From Microbulbifer sediminum (lineage in GTDB: Bacteria; Pseudomonadota; Gammaproteobacteria; Pseudomonadales; Cellvibrionaceae): 64,000 bases of DNA. Location: assembly GCF_021729035.1 (NCBI RefSeq), contig NZ_JAJSAP010000007.1:124001-188000 (forward strand). Reading direction: 5' to 3'. The notes beneath the pieces were generated by a model that saw only the letters and a program-made list of their open reading frames with translations, did not search any database and was not told the DNA's origin. Made by a program: the position numbers and the translations under genes. Position 1 is the first letter of the stretch; each line of letters begins with the position of its first letter. Shown piece after piece: positions 9,197 to 21,488 of the stretch.

Positions 9197-9404
9197 GGAA
9201 CCTCTTCTAATTCAAAGGGAAAACTCGGGCGGCAATTGTGGCCAGTTCCGCAGGCGATCACAAGGACGAGGAATGGCGGGGCCACCGAGAATCGAACCGG
9301 AATCGGGATCCGGCCGGACAAGAGCCGGGACGGGGAACCTGGTGACTTGCGGCTGCCCGTACCCGGCCGCAGCTCAATGGTGACCCATGCGTCCCGGATG
9401 CAGG

Positions 9405-10253
9405 CTATTTCAGGGGCCGGCGGGGCCAGCGTTTCGGTTCCTCAGTGCTTCGTGGTGCCTTGTCGCTACTGATATAACCGTACTTGAGCATTCCCACGAA
9501 TACACTACCGCCAACGGCGTTACCCACCGTGGCACGGGCGATATACCCCAGCATCTCACTGGTATCGATAGCAGTGGGACTGCCCAGCCAACCACTGAAC
9601 ATGGCCACGGATCCCGCGATGCAGTGGGCAAGACCACCGGCACCAATGACAAAGGTAGTCAGTATAATCAGCACGATCCGGCCGATGGTGTCGGTCGATG
9701 ATGTGGCCACCCAGCCCAGCAGCCCCATCAGCCAACCCGCCAGTACCGCACCGAGAAAGACGCCCAATCCCGACTGCATCAGGCTTTTTTCGCCGTAATA
9801 CGAGAGTGCTTTCGGGTCGATATAGGGGCTCACCGCCTCATACTGGACCAGCAGCAGGCTGAACATCATTGCTCCCAACAGGTTGCCGCTGTATATCACC
9901 CCCCAAACCCTGCCCAGTGCCAGCACGCTCTCGCGACGGTCCAGCACCGGCAGGATCGCGAGCGTGGTGTGTTCGGTGAAGAGATCGGCACGCCCCATTA
10001 TCACCATCACGAAACCGATGGGATAGCTGGCGGCCATCAGCATGTGCAGCTGGTGCTTTCCCAGCTCGTCGCTGAATAGCGTATAAAACACCGCCATCAG
10101 GAAGAAACTGAAGCCGATCTCCAGCCCAGCGGCGGTGGCAGACATGAAAAGTGATGAAGTATTGCGCCGGTACTCGTGCAGGCTCGCATCCATTTGCTCC
10201 TGCAGGATCTGGCGGTCGCTTTTGGGGCGGGTTTCGTCTTTGGCTGCGGCCAT
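9405..10253 (-). CDS. Formate/nitrite transporter (FNT) family channel
   Basis: This 282-residue inner-membrane protein belongs to the FNT family of small-anion channels (formate, nitrite, hydrosulfide). A charged N-terminal cytoplasmic stretch of about 35 residues precedes six predicted membrane helices. Family marks include SGNLLGAMMFSLL in the middle and GLAHCIAGSVAMFSG near residue 210, where the His corresponds to the pore His of FocA-type channels. A charged tail rich in Arg and Pro ends the protein. There is no neighbouring nitrite reductase or formate dehydrogenase gene, so the substrate is open; it resembles the YfdC-like branch more than NirC or FocA. Confidence 0.85.
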   Translation of the reverse strand: MAAAKDETRPKSDRQILQEQMDASLHEYRRNTSSLFMSATAAGLEIGFSFFLMAVFYTLFSDELGKHQLHMLMAASYPIGFVMVIMGRADLFTEHTTLAILPVLDRRESVLALGRVWGVIYSGNLLGAMMFSLLLVQYEAVSPYIDPKALSYYGEKSLMQSGLGVFLGAVLAGWLMGLLGWVATSSTDTIGRIVLIILTTFVIGAGGLAHCIAGSVAMFSGWLGSPTAIDTSEMLGYIARATVGNAVGGSVFVGMLKYGYISSDKAPRSTEEPKRWPRRPLK

Positions 10254-10352
10254 CCTTGGCGCAATTCCCCCCGTGGATTGCCCTCCGGTCCGGGGCGCAA
10301 AAGGGTTACCGGTGCCAATAGCTTAGATCAAGCCGGCTGGCGCAGAGGAAGG

Positions 10353-10388
10353 TGCCGGCGCTGTGCCGATCAGGGCACAGCGCCGGCA
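10353..10388 (-). terminator. Perfect 15-bp hairpin downstream of the GST gene
   Basis: Bases 10353-10367 and 10374-10388 are exact inverted complements (arms begin TGCCGGCGC) around a 6-base loop. It begins 4 bases past the GST stop codon. It lacks a T-tract but is very stable; it probably ends GST transcription or protects the mRNA 3' end. Confidence 0.6.
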
Positions 10389-10391
10389 TGC

Positions 10392-11021
10392 TCAGGCACC
10401 ACTGGGCTCTGCCGCCAGGGCGTCATCCAGTTCGGTGGCCCGGCGGAAAGCATCGCGATCACTGACGCGGGCAAAGTAATCGATAAACTCCTGCCTTTTT
10501 TCGATAGTCCCGAACTGCAGCCCCCAGCCCACCTGGGCACCGACATACACATCCGCTGCGGTAAACCGCTGCCCGGCGATAAAGGGGTTCTCCTTTACCG
10601 CATGAGATAGGGCATCCAGTGTCATTTTGTAGTTACCGTAACCAACCATGCGCTGTTTTTCGGGGGCAGGATCGCCACCAAAAATGCTGCGATTGGTCAG
10701 CGCCGCTTCAAGTGGGCCCGCAGTAAAAAACAGCCATCGATAATAATTTGCACGCTCACCTGCCGTCGGCGCCAGTCCGGCTGCGGGAAAAGCCTCCGCC
10801 AGGTAAGCGCAGATCGCCGCGGTCTCAGTGACAATATGTTCACCATGCTGGATGGTCGGAACCTTGCCCATGGGGTTAATGGCAAGGAATTCGGGAGATT
10901 TCATGGCGGCGCCATAATCGACCACCTCGACTGTATAGGGTTGCCCGATCTCCTCCAGCATCCAGCGAACAATCCGGCCGCGTGATTGTGGTGTGGTATA
11001 GAAAGTGATAGCTGCTGCCAT
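10392..11021 (-). CDS. Glutathione S-transferase family protein
   Basis: This is a 209-residue cytoplasmic GST-like protein. The thioredoxin-fold N-domain has ITFYTTPQSRGRIVRWMLEE, with Ser in the first-helix catalytic position (SRGR), cis-Pro in GKVPTIQ, and the glutathione gamma-Glu site ETAAI (about residue 65). An all-helical C-domain follows with FTAADVYVGAQ, the N-capping box of the fold. The ATG at 11021 is preferred over one 9 bases upstream because an AGGG-type site precedes both and the family start fits better; the difference is small. Substrate is unknown. It has no operon partner. Confidence 0.85.
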   Translation of the reverse strand: MAAAITFYTTPQSRGRIVRWMLEEIGQPYTVEVVDYGAAMKSPEFLAINPMGKVPTIQHGEHIVTETAAICAYLAEAFPAAGLAPTAGERANYYRWLFFTAGPLEAALTNRSIFGGDPAPEKQRMVGYGNYKMTLDALSHAVKENPFIAGQRFTAADVYVGAQVGWGLQFGTIEKRQEFIDYFARVSDRDAFRRATELDDALAAEPSGA

Positions 11022-11202
11022 GGCCCTCATCCCTGGTGATCCAATTTTTCAGTTTCCAACTTTACCCCAGTGGCGATCCGGTTCCATTGGATCCTTGCCG
11101 TATTGAGGACAGGTTTGCAGCACCGCAGCTAATCCGGCGCCAGGCATCGGCCTCAAGCAAATGGCTAGACTTGTGTGAGAAGAAAACCGGGGCCTGGCCA
11201 AA

Positions 11203-12849
11203 ATGAAGATCGCAAACCATTTCGACAGCAAGTGTTTATCCCTCTTGCTTACCGTCACCCTCATGCTTTCAGTGATAACGAGTTCGGCGATGGCAGCAGT
11301 ACCCACGGGCGAGCGGCAGGACATCGGCACAGTCAGTTTTTCGACCTCCTGCTCAACGTCAGTGCAGACAGACTTCAACCGCGCGGTGGCCCTACTGCAC
11401 CACATGATGTACGTGCAGTCGCAAGAACTCTTTGCCGATATTGCGCGGAGGGACCCGGATTGCGCCATGGCATACTGGGGTGTCGCTATGACAGCCTTCC
11501 ATCCCCTCTGGGCGCCGCCGCCGGCAGAGGCTCTGGCACGTGGTCAGGAGGCTTTGCGCAAAGCCGGTGCGCTCTCTCCGGGTACAGCAAGGGAGAAGGG
11601 ATATATTGATGCCGCCAGTGCTTTTTACCGGGACTGGGACAAGGACCGGCACCGGGAAAACCTTGAGGCCTGGCGCAAAGCCCAACAACAGCTCTTCGAG
11701 CGCTACCCGGATGATGTCGACGCCGGTGCACTGTATGCGCTCTCCCTGGTGGCCACTGCGCCAAAGGGGGACCGGGAATACATGCGCCAGAAAGAAGCGG
11801 GCAAGCTTCTCGAGCGCCTGCGCGTCGAGGCGCCCCGCCACCCGGCCATGTATCACTACCTGATACACGCCTACGACAATCCCGCCCTTGCCGACCGCGC
11901 ACTGGATGTTGCACGAGAGTATGACAAGATCGCCCCCGAAGTGCCGCATGCACTGCACATGCCTTCGCATATTTTTGTACGATTGGGCATCTGGCCCGAC
12001 ACCATTGAGTGGAACAAGCGCTCCGCGGCAGCGGCCAGGCGCCAGCCCGCGGACGGTAAGATCTCGCTGCATTTTTACCATGCACTCGATTACCTGCTCT
12101 ATGCCTACCTGCAGCAGGGACGAGACGATGATGCTAAGGCCACCCTGGCAGAGGTGCGGGCCGCAGCGGTTCCCCAGGATGAATTTGCCTCCGCTTACGG
12201 TATCTCGGCAGCCCGTGCACGCTATCGGCTGGAAAAGCGCGACTGGCAGGGTGCCGCATCCCTTGATCCCCGCTTGCCCGCGGATTTCCCCTGGGATAAC
12301 TACCCGTGGACCGAAGCCATAGTGGAGTTTGCCCGGGGTATCGGCGCCGCTCGCAGTGGTGATACCCCTGCTGCCGTGAGGTCGGCCAAGAGGCTGGCTG
12401 AGCTTCAAGAGCAGACGGCAGCCGCGGGCGAGAAATACTGGGCCCAGCAAGTGGAGGTGCAGCGCCTGGCGGTAGAGGCATGGTCTGCACTATCTGCAGG
12501 CAAGGAGCGTCAAGCGCTGGTGTTGATGCGCAAAGCGGCGAACATGGAAGATTCCATGGACAAACATCCGGTGACACCCGGGCCGGTGCTTCCTGCACGG
12601 GAATTGCTGGGTGATATGCTGCTGGCGTCCGGTAAACCAAAAGAGGCGCTCGAGGCCTACCGAAAAACACTGGAGGTTAACGCCGGGCGGTTCAACAGTC
12701 TCTATGGCGCAGCCAGTGCGGCCGCGGAATCCGGTGATCCCCCCGTGGCGGAAAAATTCTACCGCGAGCTGCTCGAGCAAGCCGGTGAACATGGCGGCAG
12801 CAGGGAGGAGCTTGCCGAGGCACGGAAGTTTGTGGGCAAGCGGCCGTGA
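11203..12849 (+). CDS. Secreted TPR-repeat protein of unknown function
   Basis: The product is 548 residues. Residues 1-31 form a signal peptide ending near SSAMAAVP, so it is exported to the periplasm or beyond. The mature part has several tetratricopeptide-like helical pairs: QELFADIARRDPDCAMAYWG near residue 70, a central block around FVRLGIWPDTIEWN, and a C-terminal pair RELLGDMLLASGKPKEALEA near residue 465. The sequence MYHYLIHAYDNPALADRALD is characteristic of a family of tetratricopeptide proteins seen in many environmental bacteria, whose function I do not know. No enzyme motif was recognised. It stands alone between a divergent GST gene and a convergent patatin gene. Confidence 0.8.
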   Translation: MKIANHFDSKCLSLLLTVTLMLSVITSSAMAAVPTGERQDIGTVSFSTSCSTSVQTDFNRAVALLHHMMYVQSQELFADIARRDPDCAMAYWGVAMTAFHPLWAPPPAEALARGQEALRKAGALSPGTAREKGYIDAASAFYRDWDKDRHRENLEAWRKAQQQLFERYPDDVDAGALYALSLVATAPKGDREYMRQKEAGKLLERLRVEAPRHPAMYHYLIHAYDNPALADRALDVAREYDKIAPEVPHALHMPSHIFVRLGIWPDTIEWNKRSAAAARRQPADGKISLHFYHALDYLLYAYLQQGRDDDAKATLAEVRAAAVPQDEFASAYGISAARARYRLEKRDWQGAASLDPRLPADFPWDNYPWTEAIVEFARGIGAARSGDTPAAVRSAKRLAELQEQTAAAGEKYWAQQVEVQRLAVEAWSALSAGKERQALVLMRKAANMEDSMDKHPVTPGPVLPARELLGDMLLASGKPKEALEAYRKTLEVNAGRFNSLYGAASAAAESGDPPVAEKFYRELLEQAGEHGGSREELAEARKFVGKRP

Positions 12850-12862
12850 CAAGGCACGGCCG
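12841..12862 (+). terminator. Hairpin overlapping the end of the TPR gene
   Basis: CGGCCGTG (12841-12848) and CACGGCCG (12855-12862) make a perfect 8-bp stem that includes the stop codon. No T-run follows, so it is only a candidate terminator. Confidence 0.4.
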
Positions 12863-12959
12863 CTATGTCTGCTGGACCAATTCCCGGGATTACCGAGCCT
12901 GCCAGGGCAGGCCCGGTTATTGCCGTGACAGGGTTGATAACGCTCTGGGGCAGTGCTCG

Positions 12960-13946
12960 TCAGGTTGACGGCACTACATCCTCAATCCAGGTTTTGACGC
13001 GCTCCACTTCCGCCCTGCCTGCTGCGACAGCCTCGGCGGCACGGGAAAACTCCATACTGCCTATTCCACCGACCTTGGGCATAATCATGATGTCCGGGGG
13101 TGACCCCACTAGCCGCGAGCGCTTGTGACGCCGCTCCAGGATCTCCATGGCTGTCGACATGGTCTCCAGCATGCCCGGGGCATAGGGCGCGCCTCTGGTA
13201 AAGCGGTCACCGATCTGGGACAGCTGTTCGCGGCCCTGGGTCAGCAGCTTTTCAAGTGACTTGCCCCCTGTAGCCCCCGCATCGGTTTCCTCCTGGAGAA
13301 CTTCCCCCTCCGGGCTTTCCCCATCGTTCCCGTCACTCGCCAGCGTTTCCACGTCACCCTGTCGGTGTTCCCTCGGAGATGCGCCATCCTCGGTCACATC
13401 GACCGCAATCACACAGGTTGCTCCCATCGCCCGACAGACATCGATCGGCACGGGGTTGACCACAGCCCCGTCGACCAGCCAGCGCCCGGCAACCTGTTTC
13501 GGGGACAGCAACCCGGGAATGGAGCTGGACGCACTCACCGCGTCGCTGAGGTTGCCTTCCTGTAACCAGATTTCCTGGCCGCTGTTCAGGTCAGTTGCCA
13601 CTGCGGTAAAAGGTACAGGAAGATCCTCGATATTCTGGTAGGCGAAGTTCTCGAAGAAGGCCTGGAAGGGTTTCTTGCCGCCGATCAGGCCGCCACTGAA
13701 TGTCCAGTTGATATCCAGCAGGGAGAACACCCGCCAGTTATCCAGCATGTTCACCCACTTCTCAAGTCTATCCAGGCACCCCGCGGCACAGGCGGCCCCG
13801 ACAAACGCTCCCATGGAAGAACCGGCGATCACCTGGGGGCGAATTCCCATCTCTTCCAGCGCACTCAGCACACCGATATGGGCAAAGCCCTTGGCAGCGC
13901 CGCTGCCGAGGGCGATGCCGACGCAGGGCTTCGAAGAATCGGTCAT
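12960..13946 (-). CDS. Patatin-like phospholipase family protein (RssA-like)
   Basis: This is a 328-residue serine hydrolase of the patatin family, expected to act on phospholipid or acyl esters. The oxyanion motif GSGAAKG is at residues 14-20, the nucleophile elbow GSSMG at 42-46 (Ser44), and the catalytic Asp is in VDGAVVNP (Asp159), so the Ser-Asp dyad is intact. From about 185 to 225 there is an acidic, low-complexity insert (GDVETLASDGNDGESPEGE) before a helical C-terminal part. There is no signal peptide. The substrate and role are unknown; it is monocistronic and convergent with the TPR gene. Confidence 0.9.
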   Translation of the reverse strand: MTDSSKPCVGIALGSGAAKGFAHIGVLSALEEMGIRPQVIAGSSMGAFVGAACAAGCLDRLEKWVNMLDNWRVFSLLDINWTFSGGLIGGKKPFQAFFENFAYQNIEDLPVPFTAVATDLNSGQEIWLQEGNLSDAVSASSSIPGLLSPKQVAGRWLVDGAVVNPVPIDVCRAMGATCVIAVDVTEDGASPREHRQGDVETLASDGNDGESPEGEVLQEETDAGATGGKSLEKLLTQGREQLSQIGDRFTRGAPYAPGMLETMSTAMEILERRHKRSRLVGSPPDIMIMPKVGGIGSMEFSRAAEAVAAGRAEVERVKTWIEDVVPST

Positions 13947-14167
13947 TGCGGACTCCTTTAGTCAATTGCATACCACCACGCCAATGCCGGGCAGCGTAAT
14001 AAGTGTCGGGGGAATATATTCTCCATCGTCTGGTCTCCCCAAACAGGTCTTTACAGGCAAGCCGAGTCGTATCACCAAACAACAACCTTTGCTGATTTTT
14101 TCCAAAGGGAAGTCACCGCTTACGAGCCAAGGGGCAGGGCAGCCCCTCGGTTTCGCTGGTGAACCTT

Positions 14168-16291
14168 TTACTGGGAAAGTATGAGGTATTGCCGTGTCTC
14201 TCGGTCCAGCACCGCAATACTACGATTTGGTAAAGCAAGATAGATGGTGCCCGTATCCCGATCGATGGCGGGGAGGAATGTGACATGCTCATTTTCTAAT
14301 TGGGTTAACTTGAGCAGGTCAGTGCGGTCGCCGGTCATTAGGTCAACTTCAACCAGGACGACGTCTGATTTTCCTGTGTCCGGGTTTTTACCAATGTAGT
14401 TTTCCACCAGCAGGAAGCCCGTAGCGGAATCCAGGGCCATTTGTCCCAATTCTATAAAGTCAGGACCCGCGCCGACGCCGTCCCCCGATAGCAGTTGTTT
14501 CCCGCCCGTTTCAAGATCGATGGCGAGTATGCCACCTTCCGCATTCGCCAGATAGGCACGATCATTCGCACTATCTACAACCAGGTCGCTGACGTGTCCC
14601 CAGTATCCCTCTGTCCCATAGCTTGCTGAACACGTGAGTATTTCACGATCGCCGGAAGTGGGGTCAACCCTTAGCAGACAGCCCCCTTGATCGACGACGA
14701 AGCCGGTAGCCAGAAGGGTATTGCGTCGGGAATCGAACGCGATTGCGGTAAAGGATCCGAGCTCCGGGCCGCTGCCGGCTTTGCCGTCGGTTAACTCTTC
14801 CCACACAGCCTGTCCCGGGGATAAAGCCAGTATTGCACTCGGTTGGGTATAACTCCATCTGACGGCAAAAACAGCACCATCGACGGGGTTTACCTCGACG
14901 GACTCCAGAAAGTCCGATGCGGGGGCTGGTTCTGCGGCGGAGCCGCTCAGGAATTTCCGATCGCCGGTATCCCGGTGTATCGCAATCAACTGGCTGTATT
15001 CGTCATATATGTCGTTAATTGCGATCAAGTTGCCAGTGACGCTGTTGTATGCCAGCTCCTTGAGGTAGGTGGGCGAGGGCCCTTGCCCGCGGATAATGCG
15101 ACCTAACTGTTTCCGCTGCCCGGTTGCCTTGTCAATCAGGAAACTGTGACCGGTACTGCAGGAATTTACCAGCACAGAGCTGCCGGTATCAGCGAAGCCA
15201 TAGCGCAGCCAGTCAAAAACCCTGTTTAGCTCGCCGCCGCCCAGCCGGGTAGAAGCCACCTCCCGGTCACCGGTGGCAAGGTTGATTTCAAGTAACCTGT
15301 TGTACTCGTCCCCCACATAGGCCCTTCCCTGGACGAGGTCGACTGCCAGGCCCGCAGCACGGATCAGTTCCGGGCCGCTGCCAACATTTGGGCCAGACAA
15401 TTCCTTGACTGTGCTGGTTGACGGGTCGAGCTCAAGAAGTGCGTCCACTGTTACAAAAAAGAATCTACCGCCGACCACGCGGAAGCCCGGGTTTGCATCA
15501 AGGGGAGGGGTTCCGTCTGCGTATTTCCACCCGCCGATATGGGTTCTGGCCCCTGTCGCGGGATCCACAGCGACAACGTAGGACGCCCACCACTCGAGCA
15601 CATAAATAGTGCCCGTGGCTTCGTCAATAGATATCTGCGGATTGCTGCCGAAAGAGGGGGATTGAGCGGGCGAAACGACAGTGGGCCCATGGAAACCAGA
15701 ATCGTATGAATACAGGATATCGTTCTGGATCAGGAGGAAACGGCCACTGGCTGGATCAAAAGTCGCGCCATCGACATCGTCGAGTTCCACCGGTAACGCT
15801 TGCTCAATTCCGGTTTCGAGATCCAGTGCCGATGGTGGGCTGAACGTGTAGGCTGTATTGGCTGTGGAGTCGTAGGCAACCGGCCCGCAAAACCGGTAAC
15901 TGTCGAAGCGGTCGTATGCATTCACCGTGGTTTCAGCTGCGTTCGAAGTGACGTTTCCGCTGGTGTCGGTAACCACCACCTCAATATTCGTCGCCCCGCC
16001 CGCCTTGAGGCTGACGGGTGCAGTCCAGTTCAAAAAGCCGTCAGTAGTCTCGGCTTCCACACCATTGACGACTACCTTGGCAATTCCAGCGTTATCCGCG
16101 GATGTTCCCCGGATAATCAGGATCTCCTGGTCGCTCCATAAGCCGGGCTTCGGTGGGAATTCTATTTGTGCTGTCGGCGCCTCGGTATCCGCCACGTCCT
16201 CGTTGCCGTTGTCCGAGGACGATCCTCCCCCGCCAGAACAAGCTCCCAATACCAGAATCAGTGAGAATAAGGAGATTCTGTAAAAGTCCAT
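14168..16291 (-). CDS. Lipoprotein with Ig-like domain and beta-propeller-like repeats, function unknown
   Basis: The 707-residue product starts with a lipoprotein signal ending in the lipobox LVLGAC, so Cys is near residue 17 when the ATG at 16291 is used; an upstream start 57 bases away would bury this signal and is rejected. After a Gly/Ser/Asp-rich tether, an Ig-like domain covers roughly 35-125 (APTAQIEFP to VVTDTSGNVTS). The rest is made of repeated units of about 45-60 residues in the style LLEINLATGDREVAS, AIDLETGGKQLLSGDG and VEVDLMTGDRTDLLK, as expected of a beta-propeller. No catalytic motif was seen. It is probably surface or periplasmic and may bind sugar or protein. It has no operon partners. 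Confidence 0.75.
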   Translation of the reverse strand: MDFYRISLFSLILVLGACSGGGGSSSDNGNEDVADTEAPTAQIEFPPKPGLWSDQEILIIRGTSADNAGIAKVVVNGVEAETTDGFLNWTAPVSLKAGGATNIEVVVTDTSGNVTSNAAETTVNAYDRFDSYRFCGPVAYDSTANTAYTFSPPSALDLETGIEQALPVELDDVDGATFDPASGRFLLIQNDILYSYDSGFHGPTVVSPAQSPSFGSNPQISIDEATGTIYVLEWWASYVVAVDPATGARTHIGGWKYADGTPPLDANPGFRVVGGRFFFVTVDALLELDPSTSTVKELSGPNVGSGPELIRAAGLAVDLVQGRAYVGDEYNRLLEINLATGDREVASTRLGGGELNRVFDWLRYGFADTGSSVLVNSCSTGHSFLIDKATGQRKQLGRIIRGQGPSPTYLKELAYNSVTGNLIAINDIYDEYSQLIAIHRDTGDRKFLSGSAAEPAPASDFLESVEVNPVDGAVFAVRWSYTQPSAILALSPGQAVWEELTDGKAGSGPELGSFTAIAFDSRRNTLLATGFVVDQGGCLLRVDPTSGDREILTCSASYGTEGYWGHVSDLVVDSANDRAYLANAEGGILAIDLETGGKQLLSGDGVGAGPDFIELGQMALDSATGFLLVENYIGKNPDTGKSDVVLVEVDLMTGDRTDLLKLTQLENEHVTFLPAIDRDTGTIYLALPNRSIAVLDRETRQYLILSQ

Positions 16292-16398
16292 AGTGGTAGC
16301 CGCCCCCACGGCAGAGTTCCTTAATGTGCCACGTATCCAAGTTACCACAGCGGGGCCCTTGGTTTTGGGAACACGTTACAAGGGCGTTCAGAAGGCAC

Positions 16399-16425
16399 AA
16401 AAAAAGCAGCCGAAGCTGCTTTTTT
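16399..16425 (-). terminator. Rho-independent terminator of the atp operon (UUCG tetraloop)
   Basis: On the minus strand a GCAGC stem, a TTCG loop and a GCTGC stem are flanked by A-run and T-run of about 6-7 bases. This is a strong intrinsic terminator 26 bases after the atpC stop. The A-run on the other side may also let it act bidirectionally. Confidence 0.9.
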
Positions 16426-16450
16426 GCACAGGCTGATCGGTAAGTTGGTT

Positions 16451-16870
16451 TTACTTACCGGCCGCCTTGCGGATGGCCTGCATGGTGCGCAGGCGCGCCT
16501 CGGCCTCGGCCAGCTGGGCGGAGATGCGGGCATAGTCCACCTCGGAGGGCGCCTGGTGCAGGGCGTGGGCCGCTTCCTCGCGGGCCTTCTGCGCGGCTTC
16601 CTCGTCGATTTCCCGCTCGGCGATATCGGCGAGAATGGTGATCATGTTCGGCTGCACCTCGGCGTAACCGCCACTTACGAACAGCACTTCCTCTTCACCA
16701 CCCTGCTTGATGATCCGCACCGGGCCCGGCTTCAACGCCGTAAGCAGCTGGGCGTGACCATAGGAAATTCCCAGTTCGCCCTCGACACCGGTGACGACAA
16801 CCATCTCCACCAGTCCGGAGAACAGGGATTCCTCAGCGCTTACGATATCGCAATGTACAGTCATAGCCAT
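16451..16870 (-). CDS. atpC: ATP synthase F1 epsilon subunit
   Basis: Epsilon is part of the central rotor stalk and inhibits ATP hydrolysis. The protein has 139 residues, normal for the family. The N-terminal beta-sandwich (residues 1-85) contains [19 protein letters not shown] and [14 protein letters not shown]. The C-terminal helical hairpin follows ([16 protein letters not shown] and later [11 protein letters not shown]). The start at 16870 is preceded by GAGG at a 7-base spacing. It is the last gene of the operon, 82 bases after atpD. Confidence 0.97.
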   Translation of the reverse strand: MAMTVHCDIVSAEESLFSGLVEMVVVTGVEGELGISYGHAQLLTALKPGPVRIIKQGGEEEVLFVSGGYAEVQPNMITILADIAEREIDEEAAQKAREEAAHALHQAPSEVDYARISAQLAEAEARLRTMQAIRKAAGK

Positions 16871-16952
16871 AAGGCTACCTCATTCTCTGCAGTTTGCCTT
16901 GCGAATTCCCGCCGCCGTGCCCGGATAGGGCAGGGCGGTGGGGGTTCCGCGC

Positions 16953-18380
<1,428 letters not shown>

Positions 18381-18399
18381 TCAAAATTCGTTCAGCCGC

Positions 18400-19260
18400 T
18401 TAAACCGCTGCGGCGCCGCCCACGATTTCGGACAGCTCCTGGGTAATCGCTGCCTGGCGCGCCTTGTTGTAAACAAGTTGCAGCGCATCGATCAGCTCGC
18501 CGGCGTTGTCGGTGGCGCTCTTCATGGCAATCATGCGCGCCGCCTGCTCGCAGGCCTTGTTTTCGACCACGGCCTGGTACACCTGTGACTCGATGTAGCG
18601 AGCCAGCAGTCCGTCGAGCAGTTCCACCGGCTCCGGCTCGTACAGGTAATCCCAGTTATGCTTGAGCTGGTCGTTATCCTCTTTCGGCAGCGGCAGCAAC
18701 TGTTCCACGCGCGGCTTCTGCGACATGGTGTTGACGAACTCGTTGGACACGAGGAACAGACGGTCGATTTCGCCTTCCGCGAAGCGGTCCATCATGACCT
18801 TTACCGAACCGATCAGCTTGTTCGCCTGCGGGTTGTCACCCACATCGCGCAGGGCCGCCACCACCTTGCCACCGATGGTGTTGAAGAAGCTGGCCGCCTT
18901 GTTGCCCACCGCGCAGATCTCGACGTCGACGCCGCGCTCCGACCAGGCCTGCATATCGCGGATGGCCGCCTTGAACATGTTGATGTTCAGGCCACCGCAG
19001 AGACCGCGGTCAGTGGATACCAGGATAAAACCCACCCGCTTGGCCTCGCGCTCCTGCAGGTAGATATGCTGGTATTCGGCCGAGGCGTTGGCGACGTGGC
19101 CGATCACCGCGCGTATGCGCTGGGCGTAGGGACGCCCCAGAGCCATGCGATCCTGAGCCTTGCGCATCTTACTCGCCGCGACCATTTCCATCGCGGAGGT
19201 AATTTTCTGCGTGCTCTTGATGCTGGCAATTTTTGTGCGTACTTCTTTTCCGCCTGCCAT
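18400..19260 (-). CDS. atpG: ATP synthase F1 gamma subunit
   Basis: Gamma is the rotating central shaft. It is 286 residues. The N-terminal helix [20 protein letters not shown] and the C-terminal helix with [20 protein letters not shown], which form the coiled coil inside the hexamer, are both present, as is the middle Rossmann-like part with [11 protein letters not shown] near residue 85. It lies between atpA (83 bases upstream) and atpD in the canonical order. Confidence 0.98.
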   Translation of the reverse strand: MAGGKEVRTKIASIKSTQKITSAMEMVAASKMRKAQDRMALGRPYAQRIRAVIGHVANASAEYQHIYLQEREAKRVGFILVSTDRGLCGGLNINMFKAAIRDMQAWSERGVDVEICAVGNKAASFFNTIGGKVVAALRDVGDNPQANKLIGSVKVMMDRFAEGEIDRLFLVSNEFVNTMSQKPRVEQLLPLPKEDNDQLKHNWDYLYEPEPVELLDGLLARYIESQVYQAVVENKACEQAARMIAMKSATDNAGELIDALQLVYNKARQAAITQELSEIVGGAAAV

Positions 19261-19343
19261 AGTGATTTACCTTGTTCGCTGGATTTCTCAGAACCGCAGG
19301 AGCGGGCCCTCACCGGGCCGGCCCCTGCAGGCCTCCAGGGTGC

Positions 19344-20888
<1,545 letters not shown>

Positions 20889-20939
20889 GCTCTGTTCCTC
20901 AAGTTCCCAAATGCCGGAAACGACGTCCGGGAAAGTTGT

Positions 20940-21476
20940 TTAGGAGTTCATCGCCTCGGCGAGTTTGGCCAACCGGCCGCGCACTGTGCCATCGATGACC
21001 GTATCGCCGGCGCGCACGATTGCGCCGCCCAGAAGGCTCTCGTCCACGGAGCCGTGCAGATGCACTTCGCGCCCGAACTTCTTGCTGAGCGCCTGGGTCA
21101 GCTGCTGCGCCTGCGCCTCGCTCAGCGGGCGCGCGGAGACAACTTCAACCTCCAGGGAGGCTTCGGCCTGTGCCTTGAGCTCTTCAAACAGCTCGTGGAT
21201 TTCCGGCAACAGCGGCAGGCGGTGGTTTTCCGCCAGCAGCCGGATAAAGTTCTTGCCGGAGTCACTGAGGTCATCTGAACAGATGGACAGGAATTTTTCT
21301 GCGCGTTGTTCGCTGGTGAGCTGCGGGTTTTCCAGCATCTCACCAACTTTCTCGCTTTGGCTGACCGCGGCCGCCGTCGCCAGCGCAGTACTCCACCCAC
21401 CGAGATCGGAGGCTTCCTGCGCGTAGGCAAACGCCGCTTTGGCATAAGGCCGGGCCAGTGTGCTGAGTTCCGCCAT
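20940..21476 (-). CDS. atpH: ATP synthase F1 delta subunit
   Basis: Delta joins F1 to the peripheral b-stalk. It is 178 residues. The N-terminal helical domain starts MAELSTLARPYAKAAFAYA, the usual OSCP/delta opening, and the C-terminal part has the signature VDESLLGGAIVRAGDTVIDG near residue 140. It starts 12 bases after the atpF stop, as expected in this operon. Confidence 0.98.
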   Translation of the reverse strand: MAELSTLARPYAKAAFAYAQEASDLGGWSTALATAAAVSQSEKVGEMLENPQLTSEQRAEKFLSICSDDLSDSGKNFIRLLAENHRLPLLPEIHELFEELKAQAEASLEVEVVSARPLSEAQAQQLTQALSKKFGREVHLHGSVDESLLGGAIVRAGDTVIDGTVRGRLAKLAEAMNS

Positions 21477-21488
21477 GGGGTTCCTCGC

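Noticed and set aside
9273-9300. A stretch that reads on the minus strand like the 3' end of a tRNA, GGTTCGATTC followed later by CCGCCA.
   Set aside because: The T-stem has mismatches, no matching 5' acceptor strand, no anticodon arm within 76 bases. It is at best a tRNA-like remnant.
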